A stretch of 64,000 nt of DNA from Rhodopseudomonas palustris (GTDB lineage: Bacteria; Pseudomonadota; Alphaproteobacteria; Rhizobiales; Xanthobacteraceae), in NCBI GenBank assembly GCA_016215605.1, contig JACRJB010000030.1, positions 1 through 64,000 on the forward strand, given 5' to 3'. Positions 29,845-38,769 of this stretch are shown here, in pieces (position 1 is the first letter of the stretch; each line of letters starts with the position of its first letter). The notes below the pieces were generated by a model. That model worked only from the letters and a program-made list of their open reading frames with translations. It was not told the DNA's origin and did no database searches. Both the position numbers and the translations under genes were made by a program.

Positions 29845-30699
29845 TTACCACCGCAGTTCCCGCGTCAGCGCCAGCGGCGGGTGGCCGAACAGCTCGGTCA
29901 CGGCGGCGGAGTCCAGCCGGTCGATGCCCTCGAAGGCGTCGGAATGGATGCCGCGGGTGACGAACAGCAGGTCGATGCCGTAGCTCTGCGCGCCGGCGAG
30001 ATCGGTGCGGACCGAATCCCCGATCGCCAGCACGCGCTGGCGCGGCGTCTCGGCGTCGCGCAGGCCGTGCGCGATCGCCATCGCGCGGTCGTAGATCGGC
30101 CGGTGCGGCTTGCCGTAGAAGATCACGTCGCCGCCGAGTTCGCGATACAGCTCGGCGATCGCGCCGGCGCAATAGATCAGCCGGTCTCCGCGCTCGACGA
30201 CGATGTCCGGATTGGCGCAGACCAGCGTCAGCTTGCGCGCCAGCGCCTCGCCCATCATCGCGCGATAGTCCTCGGCGGATTCGGTCTCGTCGTCGAACGG
30301 GCCGGTGCAGATGATGTAGTCGGCCTTGTCGAGCGGGGTCAGCACCGCGTCGAGGCCGCGATAGATCGAATTGTCGCGATCCGGCCCGAGCCAGAACACC
30401 GACTGGCCGGGATGCTCGGCGACGTAGTTGCGGGTCAGGTCGCCCGACGAAACGATGGCGTCGTAGCAATCGTCCGGCACGTGCAGCTTGCGGAGCTGGC
30501 GCTGCACCGAATCCGCCGGGCGCGGCGCGTTGGTGATCAGCACCACGGTGCGGCCTTGCTGGCGCGCCGTGCGCAGCGCCTCGCAGGCTTCGGGGAACGA
30601 CTCCAGGCCGTTGTGCACGACGCCCCAGATGTCGCTGAGCACGACATCGACGGACCCGACCAGCTCACGCAGGTGCTCGACGAAACGCAGCGTGGTCAT
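29845..30699 (-). CDS. HAD-superfamily hydrolase, TIGR01459 type (NagD-like)
   Basis: A 284-residue predicted phosphatase of the NagD-like branch (class IIA HAD). Motif I is SDIWGVVHNG, the variant typical of this family, with the nucleophilic Asp. Motif II is the threonine in LITNAPR, and motifs III-IV are near YGKPHRPIYD and AIGDSVRTDLAGA. The closing FVTRGIHSDAF fits. Substrate unknown. Its stop precedes a family B repeat, and its start is 12 bases after the stop of the EAL-protein gene on the same strand. Confidence 0.9.
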   Translation of the reverse strand: MTTLRFVEHLRELVGSVDVVLSDIWGVVHNGLESFPEACEALRTARQQGRTVVLITNAPRPADSVQRQLRKLHVPDDCYDAIVSSGDLTRNYVAEHPGQSVFWLGPDRDNSIYRGLDAVLTPLDKADYIICTGPFDDETESAEDYRAMMGEALARKLTLVCANPDIVVERGDRLIYCAGAIAELYRELGGDVIFYGKPHRPIYDRAMAIAHGLRDAETPRQRVLAIGDSVRTDLAGAQSYGIDLLFVTRGIHSDAFEGIDRLDSAAVTELFGHPPLALTRELRW

Positions 30700-30711
30700 G
30701 CGGTGAAGCGG

Positions 30712-32199
30712 TCAGACGGGGCCGACGGCGCGGCGCGCCAGCGCCGCGATGCCGGACGTGGCGCGCGGCGTATCGATCCGGGCGGGTTCGCCCTTCGGGG
30801 AGGGGCCTGCATCATGCGGAGGGGCGATGTCCTGCTTGGCCTTGTCGCCGGGTGGGATGGGCGCAGGCGATGGGGCGGTCTCGGGACGCAGCGGACGGGG
30901 CGCTGCGAACAAGAACCCCTGCCCAAACCGCACATCGTAGTCAAGCAGGTCGACCACGGCGCGTTCCCCCTCGATCCGCTCGGCGATCAGGTCGATGCCG
31001 AACCGGCCGAGCAGGTCGGACAGGTCCGCGGGGTGGATGTCGGCGGCCGGCTTTTCCCGCTGGTCGAGCAGCAGCGCCGCCGGCACCTTGATGAAGCGCA
31101 CGCCGCGGTCGGCGAGCTCGCGCGGCTCGAACCGCAGGTCGGTGACGTGGTCGATCGAGAACCGGAAACCGCGCTGCGCCAGCGCCGCGAGGTGCTCGAT
31201 CTCGAGCGGTCCGAGATTGCGCAGCGTGCTCTGCTTGAACTCCAGCACGAACGACGGCGCCAGCGCCCGGTTGGCCTCGAGGAAATCCAGGCATTGCGCG
31301 AACGCTTCGGGATCGGACAGCGTCGCGGCGGCGATATTGACGAACACGCCGACTTCCTTGTTGCGCACCATCAGGCGGCGCAGCACCTGCACGGCGCGCA
31401 ACATCACCGCGTGGTCGATCTGGCCCATCAGCCCGGCGGTTTCGGCGATGCTGAGGAATTCGTCGGCGGTCAGGATCTGATCCTTGCCGTCGCGCAGCCG
31501 GGTGACGATCTCGTAGAACCGCACCTTGCGCTGCGGCAGGCTCACCAGCGGCTGCAGATAGATGTCGAGCCGGCCGGCCTCCAGGCCGGCCTTCACCGCG
31601 GTCAGGACCTCCGCCGGGTCGCGCGCCGGCTTCGGTGCTGCCGGCAGCGTCGTCGCCGGGGCGGGGGCGAGTTCGCTCAGGGTCATCGGTTCGGGGGCGG
31701 CCGAGACGCTCTGCTGATCCTCGACTCGGGCTTCCGGATCGAGCATCGGCTCCCGGCGCGGGGCGGCGGCCGGTGGCGGTCCGCCTTGGGCGGCCGACGT
31801 CAGCAGGTCCTCATGGGTGGCGACCGAGGCGGCGAGCTGCTTCACCAGCAGCCCCAATTCGCCGATCTCGCTCATGGCGACCTGGGTGCGGTCCTGGCTG
31901 GCCGCATTGGCCGCCATCACCTTGGCCTCGACCGCCGCCAGCCTTCGGCCGAATTCGGCGATCTGGCGGGCGAGGTCGGCGGTGCCGCGCGACAGGTCGG
32001 CGACCTGGTGGCTGGCGTCGGTGCGATCGCGCAGCCGCATCGAGACGGCATTGTACAGGATGAACAGGGTCAGCGTCGCCAGCGCGACGATCGCCGACTC
32101 GATGCCGCTGAATCCGGCAATCGAATACACCACCGTGCCCAGTGACACGGAGATCAGCACCATGCAGATCGCGATAAAAATGGTCGAGATTCGGATCAT
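30712..32199 (-). CDS. membrane protein with a degenerate EAL domain
   Basis: A 495-residue inner-membrane protein. Two hydrophobic helices lie at about 5-25 and 32-52, followed by a coiled-coil-like Ala/Asp-rich stretch (60-130), a Pro/Ala-rich linker and an EAL-like domain (about 205-455). EAL is a cyclic-di-GMP phosphodiesterase fold, but here the first motif reads YEIVTRL (near 229) instead of EALLR, and DDFGTG is replaced by IDHVTD (near 350). LVNIA-, IKVP-, IAERIE- and QGF-type positions are partly kept. Loss of one of the metal-binding aspartates suggests it binds c-di-GMP or a partner rather than cleaving it. The C-terminal ~40 residues are Pro-rich. It is 12 bases from the HAD gene, so probably co-transcribed. 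Confidence 0.88.
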   Translation of the reverse strand: MIRISTIFIAICMVLISVSLGTVVYSIAGFSGIESAIVALATLTLFILYNAVSMRLRDRTDASHQVADLSRGTADLARQIAEFGRRLAAVEAKVMAANAASQDRTQVAMSEIGELGLLVKQLAASVATHEDLLTSAAQGGPPPAAAPRREPMLDPEARVEDQQSVSAAPEPMTLSELAPAPATTLPAAPKPARDPAEVLTAVKAGLEAGRLDIYLQPLVSLPQRKVRFYEIVTRLRDGKDQILTADEFLSIAETAGLMGQIDHAVMLRAVQVLRRLMVRNKEVGVFVNIAAATLSDPEAFAQCLDFLEANRALAPSFVLEFKQSTLRNLGPLEIEHLAALAQRGFRFSIDHVTDLRFEPRELADRGVRFIKVPAALLLDQREKPAADIHPADLSDLLGRFGIDLIAERIEGERAVVDLLDYDVRFGQGFLFAAPRPLRPETAPSPAPIPPGDKAKQDIAPPHDAGPSPKGEPARIDTPRATSGIAALARRAVGPV

Positions 32200-32239
32200 C
32201 CAGCGCCGATTTTCCTGCCGATCCCGCCATCATTGGTGA

Positions 32240-32274
32240 TTCGGCGGACGAGTCCACTGGATTCGTCCGCCGAA
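32240..32274 (-). terminator. strong hairpin between the aminotransferase and EAL genes
   Basis: TTCGGCGGACGA pairs perfectly over 12 bases with TCGTCCGCCGAA across an 11-base loop. It lies just past the stop of the minus-strand aminotransferase gene. There is no U tract, so it may be a factor-dependent terminator or a 3'-end stabiliser. Confidence 0.5.
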
Positions 32275-32296
32275 GGCGGGAGCGCGGCAGGCGGCG

Positions 32297-33643
32297 TCAG
32301 GCGATGGCGCGGATCACACGGCCGACCTTGTCGACGATTTCGCCGATATGGTCCTCGCTGAGGATCAGCGGCGGGGTCAGCGCCAGGGTGTCGCCGGCGA
32401 TCCGCAGCATCAGATCGTGGTCGTGGAACGCCGAGTTCATCGCCTCGAAGCCGCGCTTGCCGGGACCGTCGGCCGTCGGCGCGAGGTCGATGCCGGCGGT
32501 GAGGCCGACGGTGCGGATGTCGAGAACGTTCGGCTCCGACTTCAGCGACATCACCGCATCGGCGAATTTCGGCTCCAGCGCCTTGGCGTGCTCGAACAGC
32601 TTTTCGTCACGATAGATGTCGAGCGTGGCGAGGCCGGCCGCGCAGGCCAGCGGGTGCGCGGAATAGGTGTAGCCGTGGAACAGCTCCACCGCGTAATCCG
32701 GGCCGGTCATGAAGGCATCGTGGATTTCGCTGGTGGCGATCACGCCGCCCATCGGCACCGCGCCGTTGGTGACGCCCTTGGCGAAGGTGATCATGTCCGG
32801 GGTGACGCCGTAGCGCTCGGCGGCGAAGGCGTGGCCGAGCCGGCCGTAGCCGGTGATGACCTCGTCGAAGATCAGCAGGATGCCGTGCTTCTTGGTGATC
32901 TCGCGCAGCTTCTTGAGATAGCCCTTCGGCGCCGGCAGCACGCCGGTGGAGCCGGCCATCGGCTCGACGATCACCGCCGCGATGGTGTTGGCGCCGTGCA
33001 GAGCGACGAGGCCCTCGAGCGCGTCGGCGAAATGCGCGCCGTACTCCGGCTCGCCCTTGCTGAAGGCCTGCTTGTCGCGATCATAGGTCGCAGGCAGATG
33101 GTCGACGCCGTTGAGCAGCGTGCCGAACATCTTGCGGTTGTTGCCGATGCCGCCGACCGCGGTGCCGCCGAAGCCGACGCCGTGATAGCCGCGCTCGCGG
33201 CCGATGAAACGGGTGCGCGAGCCCTGGCCGCGGATCTGCTGCCAGGCCATCGCGATCTTCAGCGCGGTGTCGGCGGCTTCCGAGCCGGAATTGCAGAAGA
33301 ACACGTGGTCGAGGCCTTCCGGCGCCAGATCGGCGATTCGGCTGGCGAGCTCGAACGCCTTCGGCTGGCCGAACTGGAACGGCGGCGAGAAGTCGAGCGC
33401 GTCGGCCTGGGCGGCGATCGCCGCGGAAATCTGGGCGCGGCCGTGGCCGGCGTTGCTGCACCACATGCCGGCGGCGGCGTCGATGATCTTGCGCCCGTCC
33501 GTGGTGAAATAGTGCATGTCCTTGGCGCCTGCGATCATCTTCGGCGCGCGCTTGAAGGCCCGGTTCGCCGTGAACGGCATCCAGAACGCCTCGAGGTCGT
33601 TCGGCACGTTGACGGCGGAATTGGGCTTGCTCTTGTCTAACAT
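32297..33643 (-). CDS. class III aminotransferase (omega-amino acid:pyruvate type)
   Basis: A 448-residue PLP-dependent transaminase. FWMPFTANRAFK and MIAGAKDMHYFTTDGR open the protein; FFCNSGSEAADTALK, ERGYHGVGFGG, IFDEVITGYGR and the PLP lysine Lys289 in TFAKGVTNGAVPMGG follow. This set is typical of beta-alanine/omega-amino acid:pyruvate aminotransferases, which move the terminal amino group of beta-alanine or similar amines to pyruvate. GAGGAG precedes ATG 33643; an upstream ATG at 33655 is less likely. Divergent from hisS. Confidence 0.93.
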   Translation of the reverse strand: MLDKSKPNSAVNVPNDLEAFWMPFTANRAFKRAPKMIAGAKDMHYFTTDGRKIIDAAAGMWCSNAGHGRAQISAAIAAQADALDFSPPFQFGQPKAFELASRIADLAPEGLDHVFFCNSGSEAADTALKIAMAWQQIRGQGSRTRFIGRERGYHGVGFGGTAVGGIGNNRKMFGTLLNGVDHLPATYDRDKQAFSKGEPEYGAHFADALEGLVALHGANTIAAVIVEPMAGSTGVLPAPKGYLKKLREITKKHGILLIFDEVITGYGRLGHAFAAERYGVTPDMITFAKGVTNGAVPMGGVIATSEIHDAFMTGPDYAVELFHGYTYSAHPLACAAGLATLDIYRDEKLFEHAKALEPKFADAVMSLKSEPNVLDIRTVGLTAGIDLAPTADGPGKRGFEAMNSAFHDHDLMLRIAGDTLALTPPLILSEDHIGEIVDKVGRVIRAIA

Positions 33644-33860
33644 AACGCTCCTCATGCATGCGCAGGCTGGGTTTTCGGGCGGCGCGGCAAGCTAGCAGCT
33701 TCGGGCGATGGCGGAAACGCCGCGAGCCAGCAATTTTCCGTGGGTCTACCATCTGCGATAGACCATGCTCGATGCGCGGATTTGCGCTGGATCACACAAC
33801 CCAGCCTTGCTGCGGAGCAGGGCGGCTGGTACCAACCCGGCCCGAGGCTGAAAGACGACA

Positions 33861-35435
33861 ATGGCTGAAAAACCGAAGAAACCGCAGAAACTCCGCGCCC
33901 GGCTGCCGCGCGGCCTGGCCGACCGCGGCCCCGCCGAGATCGCCGCGACGCGCGCGATGGTCGAGACCATCCGCGAGGTCTACGAACGCTACGGCTTCGA
34001 GCCGGTCGAGACCCCGGCGTTCGAATACACCGACGCGCTCGGCAAGTTCCTGCCCGACCAGGACCGCCCCAACGAGGGCGTGTTCTCGCTGCAGGACGAC
34101 GACGAGCAGTGGATCAGCCTGCGCTACGACCTCACCGCGCCGCTGGCGCGCTACGTCGCCGAGAATTTCGACGCGCTGCCGAAGCCGTATCGCAGCTACC
34201 GGTTCGGCTGGGTGTTCCGCAACGAGAAGCCCGGCCCCGGCCGCTTCCGCCAGTTCATGCAGTTCGACGCCGACACGGTGGGCTCCGGCTCGCCGGCCGC
34301 GGACGCCGAGATGTGCATGATGGCCGCCGACACGATGGAAGCGCTGGGCATTCCGCGCGGCAGCTACGTGGTGAAGGTGAACAACCGCAAGGTGCTGGAT
34401 GGGGTGCTGGAGTCGATCGGGCTTGGCGGCGACGAGAACGCCGGGCGTAGGCTCACGGTGCTGCGAGCGATTGATAAGCTGGACAAATTCTCCATCGAAG
34501 ACGTCAAGAAGCTCTTGGGCCCAGGGCGTTGGGACGGCGGTGAAGAAGGCAAGGGCGATTTCACAAAGGGTGCCGAGCTAAACCCTGAACAACTGAAGCT
34601 AATCGAAGGCTATCTCGCGGTTGCAAAATTGGAGGAAAAGCAGGCGGCCGATTTTGCCGCTTCAGGGATCGGATTTCCAGCAAGCGCTACACTAGATGCT
34701 TTAGAAGAGATATTTGGCAGCAATGCCACTGCTAAAGCCGCAATTGATGAGCTGCGAGTAATCGCCGATCTCTTTGAAGCAAGCGGCTATGGCAATGGTC
34801 GTATTGTTATAAGTTCATCCGTCGTCCGCGGCCTCGAGTACTACACCGGCCCGGTCTACGAGGTCGAACTGCTGCTCGAGACCAAGGACGAGAAGGGCCG
34901 GCCGGTCCGGTTCGGCTCGGTCGGCGGTGGTGGGCGTTACGACGGCCTCGTCTCGCGTTTCCGCGGCGAGCCGGTGCCGGCGACAGGGTTCTCGATCGGC
35001 GTGTCGCGGCTGCAGGCGGCGCTGACGCTGATCGGCAAGCTCGGGACCCGGCCCGCGACCGGCCCGGTGGTGGTGACAGTGTTCGACCGCGAGCGCCTCG
35101 CCGACTACCAGAAGATGGTGTCGCAGCTCCGCGCCGAGGACATCCGCGCCGAGCTCTATCTCGGCAATCCGAAGAACATGGGCAACCAGCTCAAATACGC
35201 CGACAAGCGCAACTCGCCTTGCGTGATCATCCAGGGCTCCGACGAGAAGAACGATCCGGACGGCCCGCAGGTGATCGTCAAGGACCTGATCCTCGGCGCC
35301 GAACTCGCCGCGCTGGACAAGGATCGCGACGACTATCTGCAGCGCCAGGCCGACGCCCAGCGCAAAGTGCCGCAACTCGGGATGATCGACGAAGTGCGAC
35401 GGATCCTGGCGCGGCACGACGTGACGTGGCGGTAG
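33861..35435 (+). CDS. hisS: histidyl-tRNA synthetase
   Basis: A 524-residue class II synthetase that charges tRNA-His. Motif 1 and 2 regions ([31 protein letters not shown]), the histidine-binding [13 protein letters not shown], the [11 protein letters not shown] motif and the C-terminal anticodon-binding domain are complete. The enzyme is of the longer alphaproteobacterial type with an insertion domain (about residues 190-320). That insertion, at 34440-34822, has A/T-rich codons quite unlike the rest: I counted 89 G/C in the 180 bases at 34621-34800 (about 49%) against 46 of 60 at 35041-35100. The frame is unbroken, so this looks like replacement of an internal segment, not damage. Confidence 0.95.
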   Translation: MAEKPKKPQKLRARLPRGLADRGPAEIAATRAMVETIREVYERYGFEPVETPAFEYTDALGKFLPDQDRPNEGVFSLQDDDEQWISLRYDLTAPLARYVAENFDALPKPYRSYRFGWVFRNEKPGPGRFRQFMQFDADTVGSGSPAADAEMCMMAADTMEALGIPRGSYVVKVNNRKVLDGVLESIGLGGDENAGRRLTVLRAIDKLDKFSIEDVKKLLGPGRWDGGEEGKGDFTKGAELNPEQLKLIEGYLAVAKLEEKQAADFAASGIGFPASATLDALEEIFGSNATAKAAIDELRVIADLFEASGYGNGRIVISSSVVRGLEYYTGPVYEVELLLETKDEKGRPVRFGSVGGGGRYDGLVSRFRGEPVPATGFSIGVSRLQAALTLIGKLGTRPATGPVVVTVFDRERLADYQKMVSQLRAEDIRAELYLGNPKNMGNQLKYADKRNSPCVIIQGSDEKNDPDGPQVIVKDLILGAELAALDKDRDDYLQRQADAQRKVPQLGMIDEVRRILARHDVTWR

Positions 35436-35436
35436 C

Positions 35437-35540
35437 CGTCGTTCCGGGGCGCGCCGTCAGGCGCGAACCCGGAATCTCGCAGTTCAGGGCACCATGAGAT
35501 TCCGGGTTCGCGAGCTTCGCTCGCGCCCCGGAATGACGAA
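35437..35540. repeat. palindromic repeat, family B (copy 4)
   Basis: CGTCGTTCCGGGGCGCGCCG with GCGAACCCGGAATCTCGC at the left; GAGATTCCGGGTTCGCGAGC and GCGCCCCGGAATGACGAAC at the right. It separates hisS from the tautomerase gene. Confidence 0.88.
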
Positions 35541-35575
35541 CAAAACAACTTACAAAACGCAGGGAGAACATCACG

Positions 35576-35779
35576 ATGCCCGAGATCACCGTCAACATGG
35601 CCGAAGGCCGCACCGCCGAGCAGAAGGCGGCGATGATGCGCGACATCTCGCAGGCGCTGGTGACGCATCTCGGCGTCAAGGCCGAGGACGTGGTGATCCA
35701 GATCAACGAAGCCCCGCTCGGCAACAAGATGAAGGGCGGCAAGACCTTCATCGAGCGCAAGGCCGAGCAGGCGAAGTAA
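35576..35779 (+). CDS. 4-oxalocrotonate tautomerase family protein
   Basis: A 67-residue small enzyme of the tautomerase superfamily. The catalytic proline is exposed as residue 1 after removal of the initiator Met (MPEITVN). The length, the RTAEQKAAMMRDISQALV helix and the VIQINEAPLGN strand fit the 4-OT group, which forms hexamers and isomerises unsaturated keto acids. CAGGGAGAACATCACG precedes the ATG. It stands between two family B repeats, with no catabolic operon around it. Confidence 0.92.
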   Translation: MPEITVNMAEGRTAEQKAAMMRDISQALVTHLGVKAEDVVIQINEAPLGNKMKGGKTFIERKAEQAK

Positions 35780-35802
35780 GCGCTTTCCCAAAAACCTCTC
35801 GT

Positions 35803-35954
35803 TCGTCATTCCGGGGCGCTCACGAAGTGAGCGAACCCGGAATCCATAACCACCGTGCTTGCGGTTGGCCGCTGACTTGCCACGCCCGTTGTCATCGCTG
35901 ACACTGGGCGTATGGATTCCGGGTTCGCGCTTCGCGCGCCCCGGAATGACGAAC
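35803..35954. repeat. palindromic repeat, family B (copy 5)
   Basis: GTTCGTCATTCCGGGGCGCT and GCGAACCCGGAATCCATAAC at the left; TATGGATTCCGGGTTCGCGC and GCGCCCCGGAATGACGAAC at the right. It ends 30 bases before the thioesterase start. Confidence 0.9.
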
Positions 35955-35984
35955 GTTAAGTCATGGGCGAAGCAAGAGGCCGCA

Positions 35985-36386
35985 ATGGACGCGCGCGATA
36001 TTCTCTCTGCCGGCATGAGCGCCGAGCGGCAGATCACGGTGGCGCCGGAGCAGACGGTGCAGCATTTCGTGCCGGATATGCCGGCGGTGTTCGCGACCCC
36101 GATGATGATCCTCGAAATGGAAATGGCCTCGGGCGAGGCGATCCAGCCGAAGCTGCCGCAAGGCTGGGTCACGGTCGGCACCGGCGTCGACATCCGCCAT
36201 CTCACGCCGGCGCTGGTCGGCCATGTGGTGCGGACGGTGTCGAAGGTCACTGCCGTCGACCAGCGCACCGTCAGCTTCGAGGTCGCCTGCTGGGTCGGCG
36301 CGCGCAAGATCGGCGACGGCAAGCACATTCGAGGCCTGATCGACGTCGAAGCCTTCACCAGGCGGTTCAAGGATTGGTCTTCTTAA
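35985..36386 (+). CDS. thioesterase family protein (FlK-like hot-dog fold)
   Basis: A 133-residue single hot-dog domain. VAPEQTVQHFVPDMPAVFATPMMILEMEMAS, then GWVTVGTGVDIRHLTPALVGHVV and DQRTVSFEVACWVG match the thioesterase family that includes fluoroacetyl-CoA thioesterase FlK; most members act on other short acyl-CoAs. ATG 35985 was chosen because the frame upstream is repeat DNA. No neighbours indicate the substrate. Confidence 0.88.
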   Translation: MDARDILSAGMSAERQITVAPEQTVQHFVPDMPAVFATPMMILEMEMASGEAIQPKLPQGWVTVGTGVDIRHLTPALVGHVVRTVSKVTAVDQRTVSFEVACWVGARKIGDGKHIRGLIDVEAFTRRFKDWSS

Positions 36387-36552
36387 CCTCTCCCCGCCCT
36401 TCTGCGGGGAGAGGTCGATCCGCATCGTAGATGCGGATCGGGTGAGGGGCGTGGCACTGCGCTCAACTCACCGCATGCATACGCGGGACGTCCGCAGCCC
36501 CTCACCCCAACCCTCTCCCCGCAAGAGCGGGGCGAGGGAGCAGGCCGTGCGT
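36385..36552. repeat. palindromic intergenic repeat, family A (copy 8)
   Basis: ACCTCTCCCCGCCCTTCTGC and GGGGAGAGG, CGGATCGGGTGAGGGGCG, then CCCTCACCCCAACCCTCTCC and the GCAAGAGCGGGGCGAGGGAG arm. It lies between convergent genes. Confidence 0.85.
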
Positions 36553-36560
36553 GTTGCGCC

Positions 36561-38627
36561 TCAACGTCCCTCGCGCAGCCACGTTGCCGCGAATGCGCCG
36601 AGGAGCAGCAGCAGGCCGATCAGGCCGGTGAACACCGGCAGCACGCCGACGCCGCGGACGACGCTGGCGTCGCGCATCCGGACGCCGAGCCAGCCGTCGC
36701 CGCGGAACAGCGTGGCGGACTGCACCGGCACGATCCGCGGCAGCTCGACGCTGCCGCTGTCGGCGATCCGCCGCGCGTCGCCGCCGGTCGCCTGCGCCAG
36801 CGGCTTCAGCGTGTCGGGGGTCGAGGTGACCTCGGAGAACTCCTTCGGGTTCACCGGGCCGACATTGATCAGCGCCTTCAGCGTGCCGTCGGTCGCCTGC
36901 CACAGGCCGAGTTCGTCGGCCGGCAGCGTGGCGCGCCAGGTGCCGGGATCGTTCGAGGCCAGCGTCAGCTGCTTGGTCTGGCCGGACGGCGAGGTGATCG
37001 TGACCGGCGGCACGGCGTCCGCCATGGTCTGACGGATCACCTGCAGATCCTTGCCCTCGACCTTCAGCCGCAGCGCCTCTTCGTCGAGATCCGGCTGCTT
37101 CATCAGCCAGTGCGACATCCGCCGCAGCAGATCGAGATGCGGGCCGCCGCCCTCGTAGCCGCGCGCCCACAGCCAGATGTGGTCGCTCAGCAGCAGCGCG
37201 ACGCGGCCCTCGCCATAGTGGGAGAGCAGCAAGAGCGGCGCGTTGTCGGCGCCGGTCATCAGCGGCGGCGTCGTGGTGTTGCGGGTGTCGACGGTGCGGA
37301 AGAAGCGGCTCCATTTCGGCGGCTCCGAGTTCGAGCCTTCCAGCCCACGCGTCACCGGGTGGCGTTTGCCGGCGTCGCTCAGATGCGCATAGAACGGCTT
37401 CTCGGTGACGCCGACCGGCTCGGCCGGCAGCAGGCTGTCGAGCGGCGTCCGCCAGATCGAGGTGGTCGAGGCGTAGTCCGGTCCGGCCGACACCAGCACC
37501 GCGCCGCCGTTCTTCACATAGCGGGCGATGTTGTCGAAATAGGCGATCGGCAGCACGCCCTGGCGGGCGTAGCGATCGAAGATGATCAACTGAAATTCGT
37601 TGATCTTCTGCTGGAACAGCTCGCGGGTCGGAAACGCGATCAGCGACAGTTCGTTGATCGGCGTGCCGTCCTGCTTCTCCGGCGGCCGCAGAATGGTGAA
37701 GTGAACGAGGTCGACGCTGGCGTCGGACTTCAAGAGGTTGCGCCAGGTGCGCTCGCCGGAATGCGGCTCGCCCGACACCAACAGCACCCGCAGCTTGTCG
37801 CGCACGCCGTCGATCGACACCACGGCGCGGTTGTTGACCGTGGTCAGTTCGTTCTCGACCGGCGAGGCCTCGATCTCGACGATGTTCGGGCCGGCGTGCT
37901 TGATGTCGACGTCGACATTGATGGTCTGGCCGCTGGCGACGCTGCGCTCGCTCAGCGTCTCGCCGTCGCGGCGGATCACGACGCGGGCGCGCTCGCCGCT
38001 GATGCCCTGATCGTCGAGCCGGTAGGTGATGGTCTGGGTCTGGCCGACGATGCCGAAGCGCGGGGCGGCGACGATCGCGATGCGGCGATCGCGTTCGTTG
38101 CTGCGGCCGGTGATCAGCGCGTGCACCGGCGCCTGGAAGCCGAGCGCCGCGGCATTGGCCGGAACGTCGTGGACGCGGCCGTCGGTGATCAGGAAAGCGC
38201 CGGCGACCCGGTCGGTCGGCACGTCGGACAGCGCCGAGGTCAGCGCGCCGAACAGCTTGGTGCCGTCGGTCTCGCCATCGGCCTGGCCGGCCTCGACGAC
38301 GCGGACCTCGACGCCCTTGAGCTGCTTCAGCCGCTCGACCAGCGCCTGCTTGGCCTGCTCGGCCTCCTGGGTGCGGCTGCCGAAATTCTGGCTCGGGCTC
38401 TTGTCGACGACGACGGCTGCGACGCTCGACAGCGGCTCGCGCTCCTCGCGGGTGAAGGACGGGTTGGCCAGCGCCAGCACGATCAGCGCCAGCGCCGCGA
38501 TCCGGACCAGCGCCCCGCGCGAGCGCCCCAGCAGCAGCACGAGCGCGATCACCGCAATCGCGACGAGCGCAACCCACAGCACGGCCGCAGGAACCAGAGG
38601 CGCGAAGGCGATGCCGTATTGCATCAA
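36561..38627 (-). CDS. large membrane protein of the MoxR-DUF58-BatA type operon
   Basis: A 688-residue protein with hydrophobic helices at about 8-32, 38-56 and 658-680. Between them lies a large extracytoplasmic or soluble portion. A von Willebrand-like segment (VVVDKSPSQNFGSRTQ to FLITDGRVHDVP) and a glutamine-amidotransferase-like segment (VLLVSGEPHSGERTWRNLL, then VKNGGAVLVSAGPDY) are visible. This architecture is standard for the last gene in MoxR-DUF58-DUF4159 clusters of alphaproteobacteria; no enzyme activity has been shown. It is on the same strand as the DUF4159 gene, but a family B repeat (38644-38746) separates them. Confidence 0.85.
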   Translation of the reverse strand: MMQYGIAFAPLVPAAVLWVALVAIAVIALVLLLGRSRGALVRIAALALIVLALANPSFTREEREPLSSVAAVVVDKSPSQNFGSRTQEAEQAKQALVERLKQLKGVEVRVVEAGQADGETDGTKLFGALTSALSDVPTDRVAGAFLITDGRVHDVPANAAALGFQAPVHALITGRSNERDRRIAIVAAPRFGIVGQTQTITYRLDDQGISGERARVVIRRDGETLSERSVASGQTINVDVDIKHAGPNIVEIEASPVENELTTVNNRAVVSIDGVRDKLRVLLVSGEPHSGERTWRNLLKSDASVDLVHFTILRPPEKQDGTPINELSLIAFPTRELFQQKINEFQLIIFDRYARQGVLPIAYFDNIARYVKNGGAVLVSAGPDYASTTSIWRTPLDSLLPAEPVGVTEKPFYAHLSDAGKRHPVTRGLEGSNSEPPKWSRFFRTVDTRNTTTPPLMTGADNAPLLLLSHYGEGRVALLLSDHIWLWARGYEGGGPHLDLLRRMSHWLMKQPDLDEEALRLKVEGKDLQVIRQTMADAVPPVTITSPSGQTKQLTLASNDPGTWRATLPADELGLWQATDGTLKALINVGPVNPKEFSEVTSTPDTLKPLAQATGGDARRIADSGSVELPRIVPVQSATLFRGDGWLGVRMRDASVVRGVGVLPVFTGLIGLLLLLGAFAATWLREGR

Positions 38628-38643
38628 GTACTCCCTTTGCTGC

Positions 38644-38746
38644 CGTCATTCCGGGGCGCGCCTCTCGGCGCGAACCCGGAATCTAGAGGTTCAGGGCATC
38701 TCGGGATTCCGGGCTCGCGAGCTGCGCTCGCGCCCCGGAATGACGT
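38644..38746. repeat. palindromic repeat, family B (copy 6), inside an operon
   Basis: CGTCATTCCGGGGCGCGCCT with GCGAACCCGGAATCTAG at the left; GGGATTCCGGGCTCGCGA and GCGCCCCGGAATGACGTG at the right. It lies between two co-directional genes of the MoxR operon rather than at an operon end. Confidence 0.9.
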
Positions 38747-38769
38747 GTGGACGGCGGAATGACCTTGCA

